Virus record (IMG/VR): IMGVR_UViG_3300018428_000060
Location: 1-39,633 of that record
From: a virus
DNA length: 39,633 bases
Strand: one strand, 5' to 3'
Shown here: positions 24,201 through 31,476 of the stretch, piece after piece
How positions within the stretch are numbered: position 1 is the stretch's first letter
Layout: each line of letters begins with the position of its first letter
The notes under the pieces: generated by a model
What the model saw: only the letters and a program-made list of their open reading frames with translations
What the model was told of the DNA's origin: nothing
Databases searched by the model: none
Program-made: the position numbers and the translations under genes

Positions 24201-27057
24201 TATACTCTTGTATTTCTTCCTTTCTGTAAACAAACAACGTAGTGTTGAATTCTTTACGTTCAAATCTAGGAAGATCTACAGTTCTAAGGTTAACATTATT
24301 GTCAAATAGACCAGGATTAGTAGTAAGACCAACACTAAATGACTTTCTATCTGGAGTTGCAGTGACCTCAAAGACACCGTTGAATCCAGTATTACCAAGT
24401 CCAGTTGTATTAGCAGTAGATACAATATTCTTAATCTCAACTTTAGATCCTACAGACAAGTCGTGTGGAATCTCAGTTTTAATCGTAGCAATACCAACAA
24501 TAGCATCCCAATCAGTTCCAGAGATGAATCTTGGGTTTCTGATTTCAGAAGTATTGGAAAGAATTACTGGAGTTGTATTCTTAAACTTGGCAACTTCATT
24601 ATTAGTAAATCCAACAGTGGTGCTAGATTCCTGCATGACAAAGGAATCTTCTGGTGGTCTACCAAGAACTGTAGAATCCTTTGGTACAACGTATCTTACC
24701 TTATAGAGTCCATCATCAAGACCTCTATTGTCTGGAGTTCTACTGATGAAGGTTTTTGGCGTTGCTGCACCAAGAGAAGTTGTTCCAAGTCCTACAACAG
24801 TATTATAAATTTCATTACTATCATTGACAGTAATATACCATTGTCCAATAGCAGTATCATACTGAACTGGGTGACCAATATCACCAGACTTCTTATCAGA
24901 TACTCTAGATTCAATCTGAAGAATGCCACCCTTACTGTTTACATTAACAGAAGATGCACTAATAGTATCATTCAGAGTTTGTGCTAATTTAACCTGATCA
25001 GTATTAATACCAGCAGTGATAGCATAATAAACTCTATTGTGATCCAGACCATCTGGGAGTTCACCATCATCACTAAGAATACGCAAAGATTCACCAGACT
25101 TAAACTGGTGTCCCTCAGTCAGAGTAAAGATGTTAGAGGTAATACTATTAATACCAATAGCAGTTCTACCTACAGTAGATAACTTTTTAGAAGTTACTTC
25201 ATAAACACCCGTTCCTTGGGTGTCTGGCATAATAATTTTAGCAGTCTTAGTTTGAGGTACATTATTCTCGTTGATGATAACCTTCAGAGTATCATCAATC
25301 TTTGCACCAATCCTATATCCTTCAAGTACAGATTTTGGAGGAACGTTCTGATTGATCTCATTGTAGAGATAAAGTCTATTATCGTTAGCGGCATCAATAG
25401 TCTTTTGAACATCAATCGATGCGAATTCAATTGTTACCTCGTCACCACTGATTTTTTGAGGTGGGATGATATGAGTAATATATCCAGTATCATCTCTAGG
25501 GAATGCATTGTCCCTAAATCCAGAACATACAAGTGCCCTTGCACCAAAGTTGGAGTTAGAATTTGTAACAGAGTGGTCACCACCAGACTCAGCAACAAAG
25601 TGATTCGCGTATCCAATAGCGAACACAGACACCAACTGCAAGAATGCATCATTTGATGCTTTGATGTGGAAGTTCTCGTAGTCTGGTTTGTATACAGCAG
25701 AAGTATCAGTGTGTAAGTTGTTTACAGCAGTAGAGTCTTCGTATACACCAGAGACTGCATTGTATTTTACAAATGCAGTATCATCTTTTTGAAGTCCAAT
25801 ACCAGTAAACTGGGCAACAACCATGGACTTGAATCCGTCTGCCTTGCTACCATCAGCGTGCAGACCGCACATACCGTATACAGAACGGAGTGAGCAGTTG
25901 AAGATGTATGGAGATGCAGAAGTTACAGAGTCAACAACAATATTCAGCGTTGGAGCACCAGCAACAATAGATGGAAGTGCATTCGATGGTGGATTAGATA
26001 CCTCATAGTTAATCTTAGTGGGTCCTTGAACCTCACTGATTACGAAGGATCCGTTATATCCACCAGTAGGCACACCCTCAATTCTAATTGGAGTATCTAC
26101 ATCAAGACCACCAAGTGCTTCTGTCAGCTCTACTTCAATGGTGGTGCTAGAGTTAATACCATCACCTGCTTTAATACTGTTAATACCAACATTCTCACCC
26201 TTAGATCCAACGATTCTAAATTCGTCAATCTTGGTTTGAATATCAAGTCCTGTGCTTGGGAAGTCTGGAGAAATATCTCTTCCACTAGAAGGACCAAAGG
26301 CGAGACCAATCTTCTCGTAGTAAATATCGAGGTCAGTTCTCTCGGAAGAGTAATTTAAGAAATTATCATTAAATCCAACATTGTTTACACCATCAGCATA
26401 CTCAAAACAAGTAACTTTGTGGTGAGAATAGTTAGGAACGAACTTTGTCAGTCCATAATCTTTAAAGACTGATGAGTTTGGATTAGCATCAAAAAATGTG
26501 AACTGATAGAAGTAACAAGTACCCGTTACACGGAACAAGCAAGTTTGCTTAATATTAGCATCTGCAGGATCAGGAACGAACATCGGACGGATCTTCGTCT
26601 TACGAAGGTCCATACCAACAATAGATGTACCACGGGGGATAATTACACCACCGTAGACAGAGTTCATCTTATAAAGATCGTTCTCTGGATCGTCAATATC
26701 AAAGTTTGCATCTAATGTAAACTGACCTAAGGCATTTGACGTAGATCCACTACGTGTCAACCAGTTATTACCAGTTAAAGGATTGTCATGAATGGGAATC
26801 CATCCAGGTCTATTATCAATGACGTGCTCACCAGGATAAACGATGATTGTAGTTCTGCTAAATCTATCGTTATCCAGACCCTTCTGATAAGAGAATCTCG
26901 CTGCTTCTAAGAGTGCTCTTTGAATAGTCTTGAAGGGTCTAACAAGGGAATTGCCTTGGTTTTCAATACTATCCGTCGAGTCAATACTAGAAGGATCGAC
27001 GTAAAGGATATCACCTTTACTATTCTTGAGGAAATTATCTAAGCGACTAAGACCCAT
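21226..27057 (-). CDS. Giant tail fibre protein with C-terminal peptidase S74 chaperone
   Basis: A protein of 1943 residues. The N-terminus (GDILYVDPSSIDSTDSI, RPFKTIQRALLEAARFSY, IIVYPGEHVI) is a right-handed beta-helix/pectate-lyase-like entry known in cyanomyovirus fibres. The middle is a long series of beta-rich, Gly/Thr/Ser-rich repeats. The last 94 residues are an intramolecular chaperone of the S74 type: self-cleavage Ser1850 and Lys1855 in ANSDEKLKENVVGI, GVIAQEVEKVLPELV, and a closing coiled coil. The chaperone trimerises the fibre and cuts itself off. A late promoter lies 30 bases upstream and a strong terminator follows. This is the main receptor-contact candidate. Confidence 0.9.
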   Translation of the reverse strand: MGLSRLDNFLKNSKGDILYVDPSSIDSTDSIENQGNSLVRPFKTIQRALLEAARFSYQKGLDNDRFSRTTIIVYPGEHVIDNRPGWIPIHDNPLTGNNWLTRSGSTSNALGQFTLDANFDIDDPENDLYKMNSVYGGVIIPRGTSIVGMDLRKTKIRPMFVPDPADANIKQTCLFRVTGTCYFYQFTFFDANPNSSVFKDYGLTKFVPNYSHHKVTCFEYADGVNNVGFNDNFLNYSSERTDLDIYYEKIGLAFGPSSGRDISPDFPSTGLDIQTKIDEFRIVGSKGENVGINSIKAGDGINSSTTIEVELTEALGGLDVDTPIRIEGVPTGGYNGSFVISEVQGPTKINYEVSNPPSNALPSIVAGAPTLNIVVDSVTSASPYIFNCSLRSVYGMCGLHADGSKADGFKSMVVAQFTGIGLQKDDTAFVKYNAVSGVYEDSTAVNNLHTDTSAVYKPDYENFHIKASNDAFLQLVSVFAIGYANHFVAESGGDHSVTNSNSNFGARALVCSGFRDNAFPRDDTGYITHIIPPQKISGDEVTIEFASIDVQKTIDAANDNRLYLYNEINQNVPPKSVLEGYRIGAKIDDTLKVIINENNVPQTKTAKIIMPDTQGTGVYEVTSKKLSTVGRTAIGINSITSNIFTLTEGHQFKSGESLRILSDDGELPDGLDHNRVYYAITAGINTDQVKLAQTLNDTISASSVNVNSKGGILQIESRVSDKKSGDIGHPVQYDTAIGQWYITVNDSNEIYNTVVGLGTTSLGAATPKTFISRTPDNRGLDDGLYKVRYVVPKDSTVLGRPPEDSFVMQESSTTVGFTNNEVAKFKNTTPVILSNTSEIRNPRFISGTDWDAIVGIATIKTEIPHDLSVGSKVEIKNIVSTANTTGLGNTGFNGVFEVTATPDRKSFSVGLTTNPGLFDNNVNLRTVDLPRFERKEFNTTLFVYRKEEIQEYIPNAKDGVYHLTLIAADSQPQVAPFQNLRYSQPLKNLYPQLDRDNPTSDPEQTRTFALPTPLGLTEVNDPKNSLTKEVINKRTRDFVTGINVTDILSASGIAHTVTTSGDHGLNYITRVGIASVGANYGDGSGSVQTLYNAKLVGFAGSTTGKYATANVEIDATGAISDIKIVDGGSAYGIGNTLAVTGIGTTVGHIVGHVIVEQIHNSIGDVLRIDGIRDDRFKDYNNLYRVTSVDTGDDVNINVASASTVYYKEQFSAPSAITGINTGGLTQISSAIFSDVTAYLTGEAIGISSITYDNVSGISSITTVDSHGLLVGNSIVIGGAGNSLIDGHWSVDTVYNVNSLAVKIGIGTTTVTPTGGGFIYPTGVNAQASGIDIADEAASSRLVPTYAGITSTIATALNDPTLNTLTVTNASHMGWDVGDYLVIDNEIMRISESVTSDTAIDVFRGLFGSQKQNHPVGSVMRKVKFEPVEFRRNSIIRASGHTFEYLGFGPGNYSTALPERQDRQFKQVERLLSQSVSVNAGTPFYNGLDDQGNAYTVNKFTSGTTGQDLITNAPVPTVTGEDITSDTGAVGFDVDQTEQLSVTRGIKVDGGKDNVIISQFNGPLIVNKKLTVNDSLEGNSVLIQGDQTIAREYTVGISTPQTAGNVGNVVFDAEPNSGGELGWVYTNDNNWKKFGPIQANPDNYYVGLWSGTFRGDGSGLTNVSDVWVFDGVGISTTANVGIETTSAKPGYSLYASGPVLFENNVEFRMESLIWNVTGGFLVNTGITTFNQQVNVNTFNAIGISTFLENIIVSTDPAVTNDVSDNDGNFIRFLQTDPALNSAYGYGGLKFEGNDIGNTGERGYIKGVSEGTSGQFGLVFGTMENGASNPQERLRISAAGNANFSGTVTANSDEKLKENVVGITNALEKVMDLRGVYFNRIGKTYDDREIGVIAQEVEKVLPELVKETPDGTKAVAYQNMVAVLIEAIKEQQEQINELRSRLDDL

Positions 27058-27085
27058 TTTATTCCACTAGATGCTTTTGCTATGA

Positions 27086-27094
27086 TTTATTTAT
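27086..27094 (-). promoter_or_regulatory. T4-type late promoter for the fibre gene
   Basis: The minus strand reads ATAAATAAA (within AATAAATAAA, up to 27095), about 30 bases before the fibre ATG at 27057. It overlaps the stop codon of the small upstream gene. Confidence 0.65.
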
Positions 27095-27273
27095 TCATTC
27101 TCTTTTGCATCTAAAATATATTCTACAGTGTTAGCAACATCATTCATTGCATCCCTAAGGAATGGTCTTTGACCAGAATGCTGTTCGTCTGGATGGTTTT
27201 TATTATGCCTCTCAGTGCATAATGTCCATCTCCACTGAGACATACACTCAGAGTACCAGAGATTTATTTTCAT
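27091..27273 (-). CDS. Small conserved cyanophage protein
   Basis: I chose ATG 27271-27273 (60 residues, MKINLWYSECMSQWRWTL); a longer in-frame opening to 27366 lies within the upstream gene. The WYSE..SQWRW segment and RDAMNDVANTVEYILD end are typical of a short conserved family in these phages, as far as I recall. Overlaps the upstream gene by 26 bases. Function unknown. Confidence 0.68.
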   Translation of the reverse strand: MKINLWYSECMSQWRWTLCTERHNKNHPDEQHSGQRPFLRDAMNDVANTVEYILDAKENE

Positions 27274-28363
27274 GCGTTGGGTTGCTCCAATCGTGAGTAA
27301 AATTGCGTATATATTCAATCTTATCCAAGTTATCTTGACTATCGAGAACAAACTCTTCGTTAGCAAAGTGGAGTTTAACTCTAAACGCTAAAGCCAATTC
27401 CATAATATGATCTCTCCTCTCCTTATCATCAGGTAGAGAGAATATACTGAACATCAGTATATGATCAACATTACCTTGTTTGATCAAATATTCCAAATAC
27501 ACATGATTTCTTCCCTCATTATCTCCTGTCTGGTGAGGGAACGTATATCCCATTCTATTGCAGTATTCTTTTACTGTCAATGTCTGGAAGTATAAATCTA
27601 TGTATTGAGTTTTAAATCCCTCATATTCTGCATACATGACCACATTCTCATGATCAAGAATTGGAACCCTTCTTGACTGAATATCTGTATCACCAAGGAT
27701 TCTAAAATATGCTCCTGGCCATTTCCTATGAGGTTGTCCATCCCTCAACAGGACTCTAACATCAATACTTATCCTAGTCTTACCAGTTCTGTTAGGAACT
27801 GCACCATGAATATTCTCCTGAGTGAACAGCAAAAACTGGTTCTGAGTTATATTAACAGGTTTACAATGATTTAAACAAAAGTGTTGGAATCTCTGATAAC
27901 TCCAGTTCTCTTTGAGACAACCATTAGTAATCCATCTACTCTTCTCTAAATCAAGTATCTGTAGAGAATTAGATTCATACGCATCAGTAAAAGGTAACCA
28001 TATTGTTCTCAACCCCAAACCATTACCAACCCATTTACCCTGGTGGAATGGAAGAACTGTACCAACCTTATCTTGATCTGGAACAGTTATTCTAATATTA
28101 CCAAACCTCTGCACCAAAACATCAGTTGGTAATAGTGGAAGGACTTTCTCTGCAATTAATTCATCAAACCTTTGATAAAAATCAGTGTCTGCAATGTCCT
28201 TGCCAATTTTTTTGACAAGATCACCAACATGCTTGTATGGAACTACTTCATGAAGATGTTCTAAATCAACTACATCTGGATAATAATTATGAATAGAATC
28301 TAATATAATATCACGGAAGCGATATTTATCAGAATCATAGTTGTATACTTCTGCGTCAAACAT
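27248..28363 (-). CDS. 2OG oxygenase fused to a sporadic carbohydrate cluster (LIC12192-type) domain
   Basis: A protein of 371 residues. Residues about 80-205 resemble the 'sporadic carbohydrate cluster 2OG-Fe(II) oxygenase' family: LPFHQGKWVGNG, TIWLPFTDAYESNSLQIL, then NIHGAVPNRTGKTRISIDVR with distal His186 and Arg197. Residues about 219-345 resemble the LIC12192-type partner (QTLTVKEYCNRMGYTF, HVYLEYLIKQGNVDHILMFS, SLPDDKERRDHI, LHFANEEFVL). These are normally separate genes in surface-glycan clusters. The first metal motif is His107-Gln-Gly109, with Gly where Asp or Glu is usual. It follows tRNA-Thr by three bases. A role in sugar modification is likely but unproven. Confidence 0.72.
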   Translation of the reverse strand: MFDAEVYNYDSDKYRFRDIILDSIHNYYPDVVDLEHLHEVVPYKHVGDLVKKIGKDIADTDFYQRFDELIAEKVLPLLPTDVLVQRFGNIRITVPDQDKVGTVLPFHQGKWVGNGLGLRTIWLPFTDAYESNSLQILDLEKSRWITNGCLKENWSYQRFQHFCLNHCKPVNITQNQFLLFTQENIHGAVPNRTGKTRISIDVRVLLRDGQPHRKWPGAYFRILGDTDIQSRRVPILDHENVVMYAEYEGFKTQYIDLYFQTLTVKEYCNRMGYTFPHQTGDNEGRNHVYLEYLIKQGNVDHILMFSIFSLPDDKERRDHIMELALAFRVKLHFANEEFVLDSQDNLDKIEYIRNFTHDWSNPTHENKSLVL

Positions 28364-28366
28364 AAA

Positions 28367-28438
28367 AGCCCCCGATCCGACTTGAACGGACGACCTGCTG
28401 TTTACAAGACAGCTGCTCTACCACTGAGCTACAAGGGC
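28367..28438 (-). tRNA. tRNA-Thr (anticodon UGU)
   Basis: A 72-nt cloverleaf on the minus strand. Acceptor GCCCTTG pairs with CGGGGGC (with G-U pairs), D-arm TAGCTCAGTGGTAGAGC, anticodon loop CTTGTAA, and T-arm with GTTCAAGTC. No encoded CCA. Sits between two oxygenase genes. Confidence 0.93.
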
Positions 28439-28440
28439 GT

Positions 28441-28992
28441 CTATTGTGGTCCCATTGGTGGGTCCACGAGGTAAATGTTACCAGATATTGTTGATCCTTC
28501 ATTACCAGACATTACAAAGTGCTCTACCCAGGAAGGGAATATAATCATTCCACCAGAGGGAATTTCTGGAATGAAGTCCATTGGAATAGTCTGGGCATAC
28601 ATTCCCCATTGATTCATGTACTCCTTCCTAGCAGGATTCATGAACACGGTTTTGGAACATTCAACGGTATCATATATGATAAAACTCCACTGGGCACCAG
28701 AATGAATATGAGGATCTTGCCAATCCTCTTTGTTATATTCATTCCTCCATACTTGCCCAATAGCAAATGATTTATCAGAGAATCTACCAATACATTCTGA
28801 GATTATAGATCCCAAGTATTCGTAGGATTCATCAGTCAAAGAATCTCCCGAGAGACTTGACATCACTCCACTCAAAAAGGATGGAGAAAAATTAGGATTG
28901 TCATTGAAGTCAATCTTATCTAGATCAACTTGTTCAACAAAGAATGGTACAGAGAACATTGAATGTGGTTCTCTAGAATAATCAAGATTCAT
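28441..28992 (-). CDS. Putative 2OG-Fe(II) oxygenase (HxH type)
   Basis: A protein of 183 residues. The motif block is DPHIHSGAQWSFIIYD (His-x-His), then GGMIIFPSWVEHFVMSGNEG with the distal His and ISGNIYLVDPP as the last strand. This is the same fold variant as the genes at 12506 and 31412. The N-terminus (HSMFSVPFFVEQVDLD) is also family-like. The stop is three bases before tRNA-Thr, and the start overlaps the upstream gene by 11 bases. Substrate unknown. Confidence 0.75.
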   Translation of the reverse strand: MNLDYSREPHSMFSVPFFVEQVDLDKIDFNDNPNFSPSFLSGVMSSLSGDSLTDESYEYLGSIISECIGRFSDKSFAIGQVWRNEYNKEDWQDPHIHSGAQWSFIIYDTVECSKTVFMNPARKEYMNQWGMYAQTIPMDFIPEIPSGGMIIFPSWVEHFVMSGNEGSTISGNIYLVDPPMGPQ

Positions 28993-29284
28993 CTAATTCA
29001 GCAAGTATCTCAGGGTTTTCTACTTCTAACTCAAAAAAACATGGATGGCATTCTTCCATTATCAGATATCCAGAAGACCTGAATAGGTGTTCAGGATTAT
29101 AACGAAGTTGATGTGTGTTAGCAGCAATTTTACAAGAATAATTTTGTTCTTCTTCCTCTGTCAACTCGTCCCAGGTAAAAGGAATGCCATTTATGAAGTA
29201 CATTTTGACCACTCTTTCTGGTACTCCCAATTCCATCGAATCATACCAGCAGTATGCTTTAGTAAGCTTAAGGCTCATACTCAT
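28982..29284 (-). CDS. Hypothetical protein
   Basis: A protein of 100 residues. No motif is recognised; it has a central helix rich in Glu (TWDELTEEEEQNYSCKIAAN) and three cysteines (C12, C51, C82) not arranged as a known site. The 3' end overlaps the 2OG gene. Intact and in the operon. Confidence 0.6.
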   Translation of the reverse strand: MSMSLKLTKAYCWYDSMELGVPERVVKMYFINGIPFTWDELTEEEEQNYSCKIAANTHQLRYNPEHLFRSSGYLIMEECHPCFFELEVENPEILAELDES

Positions 29285-29316
29285 ACTGTTACCGTTTCCT
29301 AATATTTAGTTTTTGA

Positions 29317-29360
29317 GGGAAGGCGCTCTTTCTACGTAGAGTCTTTGGGTACTCCTTCCC
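29317..29360. ncRNA. Hairpin element next to tRNA-Leu (possible RNA structure)
   Basis: GGGAAGG (317-323) pairs with CCTTCCC (354-360), enclosing a perfect 10-base palindrome TCTACGTAGA (331-340). It lies 2 bases past the 3' end of tRNA-Leu in the same transcript. It could guide tRNA processing or end transcription, but there is no T-run after it. Confidence 0.4.
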
Positions 29361-29362
29361 AA

Positions 29363-29447
29363 TAGGAGTGGGGGGACTTGAACCCCCACGGGATTAACTC
29401 CCAACAGATTTTAAGTCTGGTGCGTCTACCGATTCCGCCACACTCCC
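29363..29447 (-). tRNA. tRNA-Leu (anticodon UAA)
   Basis: An 85-nt cloverleaf on the minus strand with acceptor GGGAGTG/CACTCCT, D-arm TGGCGGAATCGGTAGACGCA, anticodon loop CTTAAAA, long variable arm TTGGGAGTTAATCCC, and T-arm GGTTCAAGTCC. The long variable arm confirms class II. The gene at 29394-29597 overlaps it. Confidence 0.95.
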
Positions 29448-29597
29448 TTGATCCCACGTAGGTGGATGGAAGGCACAATACTCATTGAAGGTGATCTTCA
29501 TCTCCTTCCAGGAGAGATTGCAATTCTCTGCTGCTTTTGGAACATTCCACTTAGCAGTGAAGAGTTTTTCCATTGACTCACGAGTTTCTGGACGCAT
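29394..29597 (-). CDS. Small helical protein overlapping tRNA-Leu
   Basis: A protein of 67 residues (MRPETRESMEKLFTAKWNVP) with a good ribosome site (AAAAGGTCTATG). The first 50 residues (ENCNLSWKEMKITFNEYCAF) resemble a short conserved cyanophage protein, but the last 17 codons lie within the tRNA-Leu gene, on the same strand. This means the real protein probably either ends with a tRNA-encoded tail or the two transcripts compete. Function unknown. Confidence 0.55.
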   Translation of the reverse strand: MRPETRESMEKLFTAKWNVPKAAENCNLSWKEMKITFNEYCAFHPPTWDQGSVAESVDAPDLKSVGS

Positions 29598-29612
29598 AGA
29601 CCTTTTAAATGC

Positions 29613-29752
29613 GCCAGGTATTCCAACCTGGCAGGTTACGTCAGGCTAGCACTGACGGGCATCGAGAAGGATCCCACTTCTCACTCACATGGGTTGGTTT
29701 TCCGATTCTTTTTTCTCTCGGAGACGTGAGTACGGACGTTTGCCAAGTCCGT
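29613..29752. ncRNA. Run of four stem-loops between tRNA-Gly and the small helical gene
   Basis: Four perfect stems lie in a row: 613-619/626-632 (GCCAGGT, 6-base loop), 639-644/652-657 (CGTCAG, 7-base loop), 664-669/677-682 (GAGAAG, 7-base loop) and 732-737/747-752 (ACGGAC, 9-base loop). The region has no good ORF. It does not fold as a tRNA: loops lack the conserved T33 and TTC-RA bases. It may be a structured RNA or tRNA-processing region. A single transcript would include it. Confidence 0.45.
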
Positions 29753-29754
29753 TA

Positions 29755-29826
29755 AGCGGAGTATCGGAATCGAACCGACGACATCTAACTTGGAAGGATA
29801 GCGTTCTACCGCTGAACTAACTCCGC
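29755..29826 (-). tRNA. tRNA-Gly (anticodon UCC)
   Basis: A 72-nt cloverleaf on the minus strand: acceptor GCGGAGT/ACTCCGC, D-arm TAGTTCAGCGGTAGAAC, anticodon loop CTTCCAA, T-arm GTCGGTTCGATTCCGAT. No encoded CCA. It is the first tRNA after the promoter at 29889-29917. Confidence 0.95.
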
Positions 29827-29830
29827 AGGT

Positions 29831-29882
29831 GTAATCTGTAAGAGATCTAGACTGAGACTTGGGCGACCCCTCAACTGATTAC
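29831..29882 (-). ncRNA. Structured leader between promoter and tRNA-Gly
   Basis: GTAATC at the promoter-proximal end (882-877) pairs with GATTAC (836-831), closing a 52-base region. Inside it, TGAG/CTCA (873-870 and 856-853) and GGG/CCC (869-867 and 863-861) form a second hairpin. It lies between the sigma70-like promoter and tRNA-Gly. It may be a processed leader. Confidence 0.4.
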
Positions 29883-29888
29883 CTTTAT

Positions 29889-29917
29889 ATTATAATGTAC
29901 GGTCTCTTAAAAGTCAA
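29889..29917 (-). promoter_or_regulatory. Near-consensus sigma70 promoter for the tRNA region
   Basis: On the minus strand, TTGACT (917-912), a 17-base spacer, and TATAAT (894-889). It is located directly after the stop of the structural gene at 29918. It reads into the tRNA-Gly, tRNA-Leu and tRNA-Thr region. It differs from the late AATAAATA elements and the TATACT elements. Confidence 0.8.
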
Positions 29918-30667
29918 CTACCAAGGACCACCATAACCAGGATCTTCGACGACCACCAAAGACGCTTTTACTTCGGTTAATTTCTGTTGTGTGGTTACTT
30001 GCTGCCTCTCCAATCCCCACAGTTCAAATTGTGCTTCCATCTTTAATTCTTGGTTCTCAGTTGCAACAAGGCATTGATTAGTGACTGTAGATATACCAGC
30101 ATTATATTGTGATATCAAAGATGTCACATCCACATTGACATCAAACACGACCCCAATATCAGATCCACCATTTTGAAAAAATCTGGTGCTTCTACCAATA
30201 CCAATATTACTATTGGTTACTGTATAAAATCCCTCACCATCAAATACAGTTGCATCATCACTATAGTCTCCACCAGATATCTTTGGATAATCATATCCCT
30301 TTATCACATCATTTTTTATAGTTCCATAAGCAACAACTGCTGTTGACCCAATTCCAGCAATACCCAGAGATTCACCAAGAGCAGTCGTTACTCCAGTAAC
30401 CATGGATCCATACTTGCTGGTTACATTTGATGTACTAGATCCATACAAAGACGTTGATAATCCAGTGTTGCCACCTAGGGTAACAATACTTTGCTTTACT
30501 ACATTTGCAGCATCAATAGTATTCTTTGCCAACTGCTGAGATTCAACGGAAGGTGGTGTGAATTTATCAAGATTTTTTTGTGTTTTGGCACGCTTAACTG
30601 GGATCTTAGTAAGAACTCCTTCCAGTTGATCCCTCTCCTTCCTAAGTTCTTCAGTTGTAGTTGCCAT
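29918..30667 (-). CDS. Virion structural protein, unassigned
   Basis: A protein of 249 residues. The N-terminal 65 residues are helical (EELRKERDQLEGVLTKIPVK), the centre is Gly/Ser/Thr-rich with short beta segments (YTVTNSNIGIGRSTRFFQNG), and a helical Gln/Glu-rich segment ends in DPGYGGPW. The composition and the late promoter upstream (30688-30696) fit a virion protein of cyanomyovirus type. No specific T4 homolog is recognised. Confidence 0.68.
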   Translation of the reverse strand: MATTTEELRKERDQLEGVLTKIPVKRAKTQKNLDKFTPPSVESQQLAKNTIDAANVVKQSIVTLGGNTGLSTSLYGSSTSNVTSKYGSMVTGVTTALGESLGIAGIGSTAVVAYGTIKNDVIKGYDYPKISGGDYSDDATVFDGEGFYTVTNSNIGIGRSTRFFQNGGSDIGVVFDVNVDVTSLISQYNAGISTVTNQCLVATENQELKMEAQFELWGLERQQVTTQQKLTEVKASLVVVEDPGYGGPW

Positions 30668-30687
30668 AAATCTTTATAACCTTTCTT

Positions 30688-30696
30688 TTATTTATT
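30688..30696 (-). promoter_or_regulatory. T4-type late promoter
   Basis: AATAAATAA on the minus strand, 21 bases before the ATG at 30667. It fills the 29-base divergent intergenic gap and ends next to the GTG of the plus-strand gene. Confidence 0.68.
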
Positions 30697-31476
30697 GTGA
30701 AAGTTGCTCTTTTAATGACAGGATACATGAGGAATTGGGAGAAGCATCTTCCAAACATCAAGTCAAATATCATTGATAAGTATTCTGCAGATGTTTACAT
30801 CACCTCATACAACTATTCAGAACTGTATATGGGTTCTGGTGTTGTTGATGTAGATACTGATAGTCTGATCAGAGAGTATCAACCAAAAAACTACTTGTTC
30901 AGAGATAAAGAGACTCTACCAGAATTTCAATTCAAATCAAATGGTCTGGAAATGAATGGTAGAGAGTGGTCATATAGAATATTAAAACAGTGGTACTGTA
31001 TATACCTGGGTCTATCTTTATTTGACCCAGAAGATTATGATGTTGTAGTTAAATGCAGAAGTGACTTCTCAACAAAGAACTTCAATATCAAAGATGGAGA
31101 TATAGTCATACCAGCATGGAAGGTTCACCCTGGTCCATGTGAACCAGAAGATTCATATGTTGACTACTTTGCCCATGGTAAAGGTTACTGGATGAAGCAA
31201 TACTTTAAATTGTATGAGAAAATAAAAGAGATGCATGATAATGACTGGGGTGATGTCTCACTGGGAGAGACCCTAATTAAATCATACATCGATAGGTATA
31301 TTGGTAAAGACCATATCAAGTTTGACTATGATATGGATTGGATGCTCAGGAATGAGATGTGGGCATCAGATTACAGAAGACTGTTCGAGATTGGAGATCC
31401 AGACAAACTACTCAAAGTTCCAGCCACTGAGAAGGATGCGTTGATCCTTGGTGGTAATCTGGGTTCTCAGGTTTGA
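30697..31476 (+). CDS. Glycosyltransferase-like protein, the only plus-strand gene
   Basis: A protein of 259 residues with a GTG start (VKVALLMTGYMRNWEKHLPN read as Met). The N-terminus and the central DYDVVVKCRSDFSTKNF resemble small capsule/LPS-type glycosyltransferases of the 'yDvvxxxRxD' kind. There is no signal peptide or membrane segment. It is divergent from 29918-30667 (29 bases apart) and convergent with 31412-32089 (65-base overlap). No plus-strand promoter or ribosome site is visible, so transcription is uncertain. Likely acquired on its own. Substrate unknown. Confidence 0.75.
   Translation: MKVALLMTGYMRNWEKHLPNIKSNIIDKYSADVYITSYNYSELYMGSGVVDVDTDSLIREYQPKNYLFRDKETLPEFQFKSNGLEMNGREWSYRILKQWYCIYLGLSLFDPEDYDVVVKCRSDFSTKNFNIKDGDIVIPAWKVHPGPCEPEDSYVDYFAHGKGYWMKQYFKLYEKIKEMHDNDWGDVSLGETLIKSYIDRYIGKDHIKFDYDMDWMLRNEMWASDYRRLFEIGDPDKLLKVPATEKDALILGGNLGSQV

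Noticed and set aside
29639-29682. Two stem-loops considered as tRNA arms
   Set aside because: The 7-base loops lack the U33 needed for an anticodon loop and the TTC-RA T-loop bases; no acceptor stem pairs around them.
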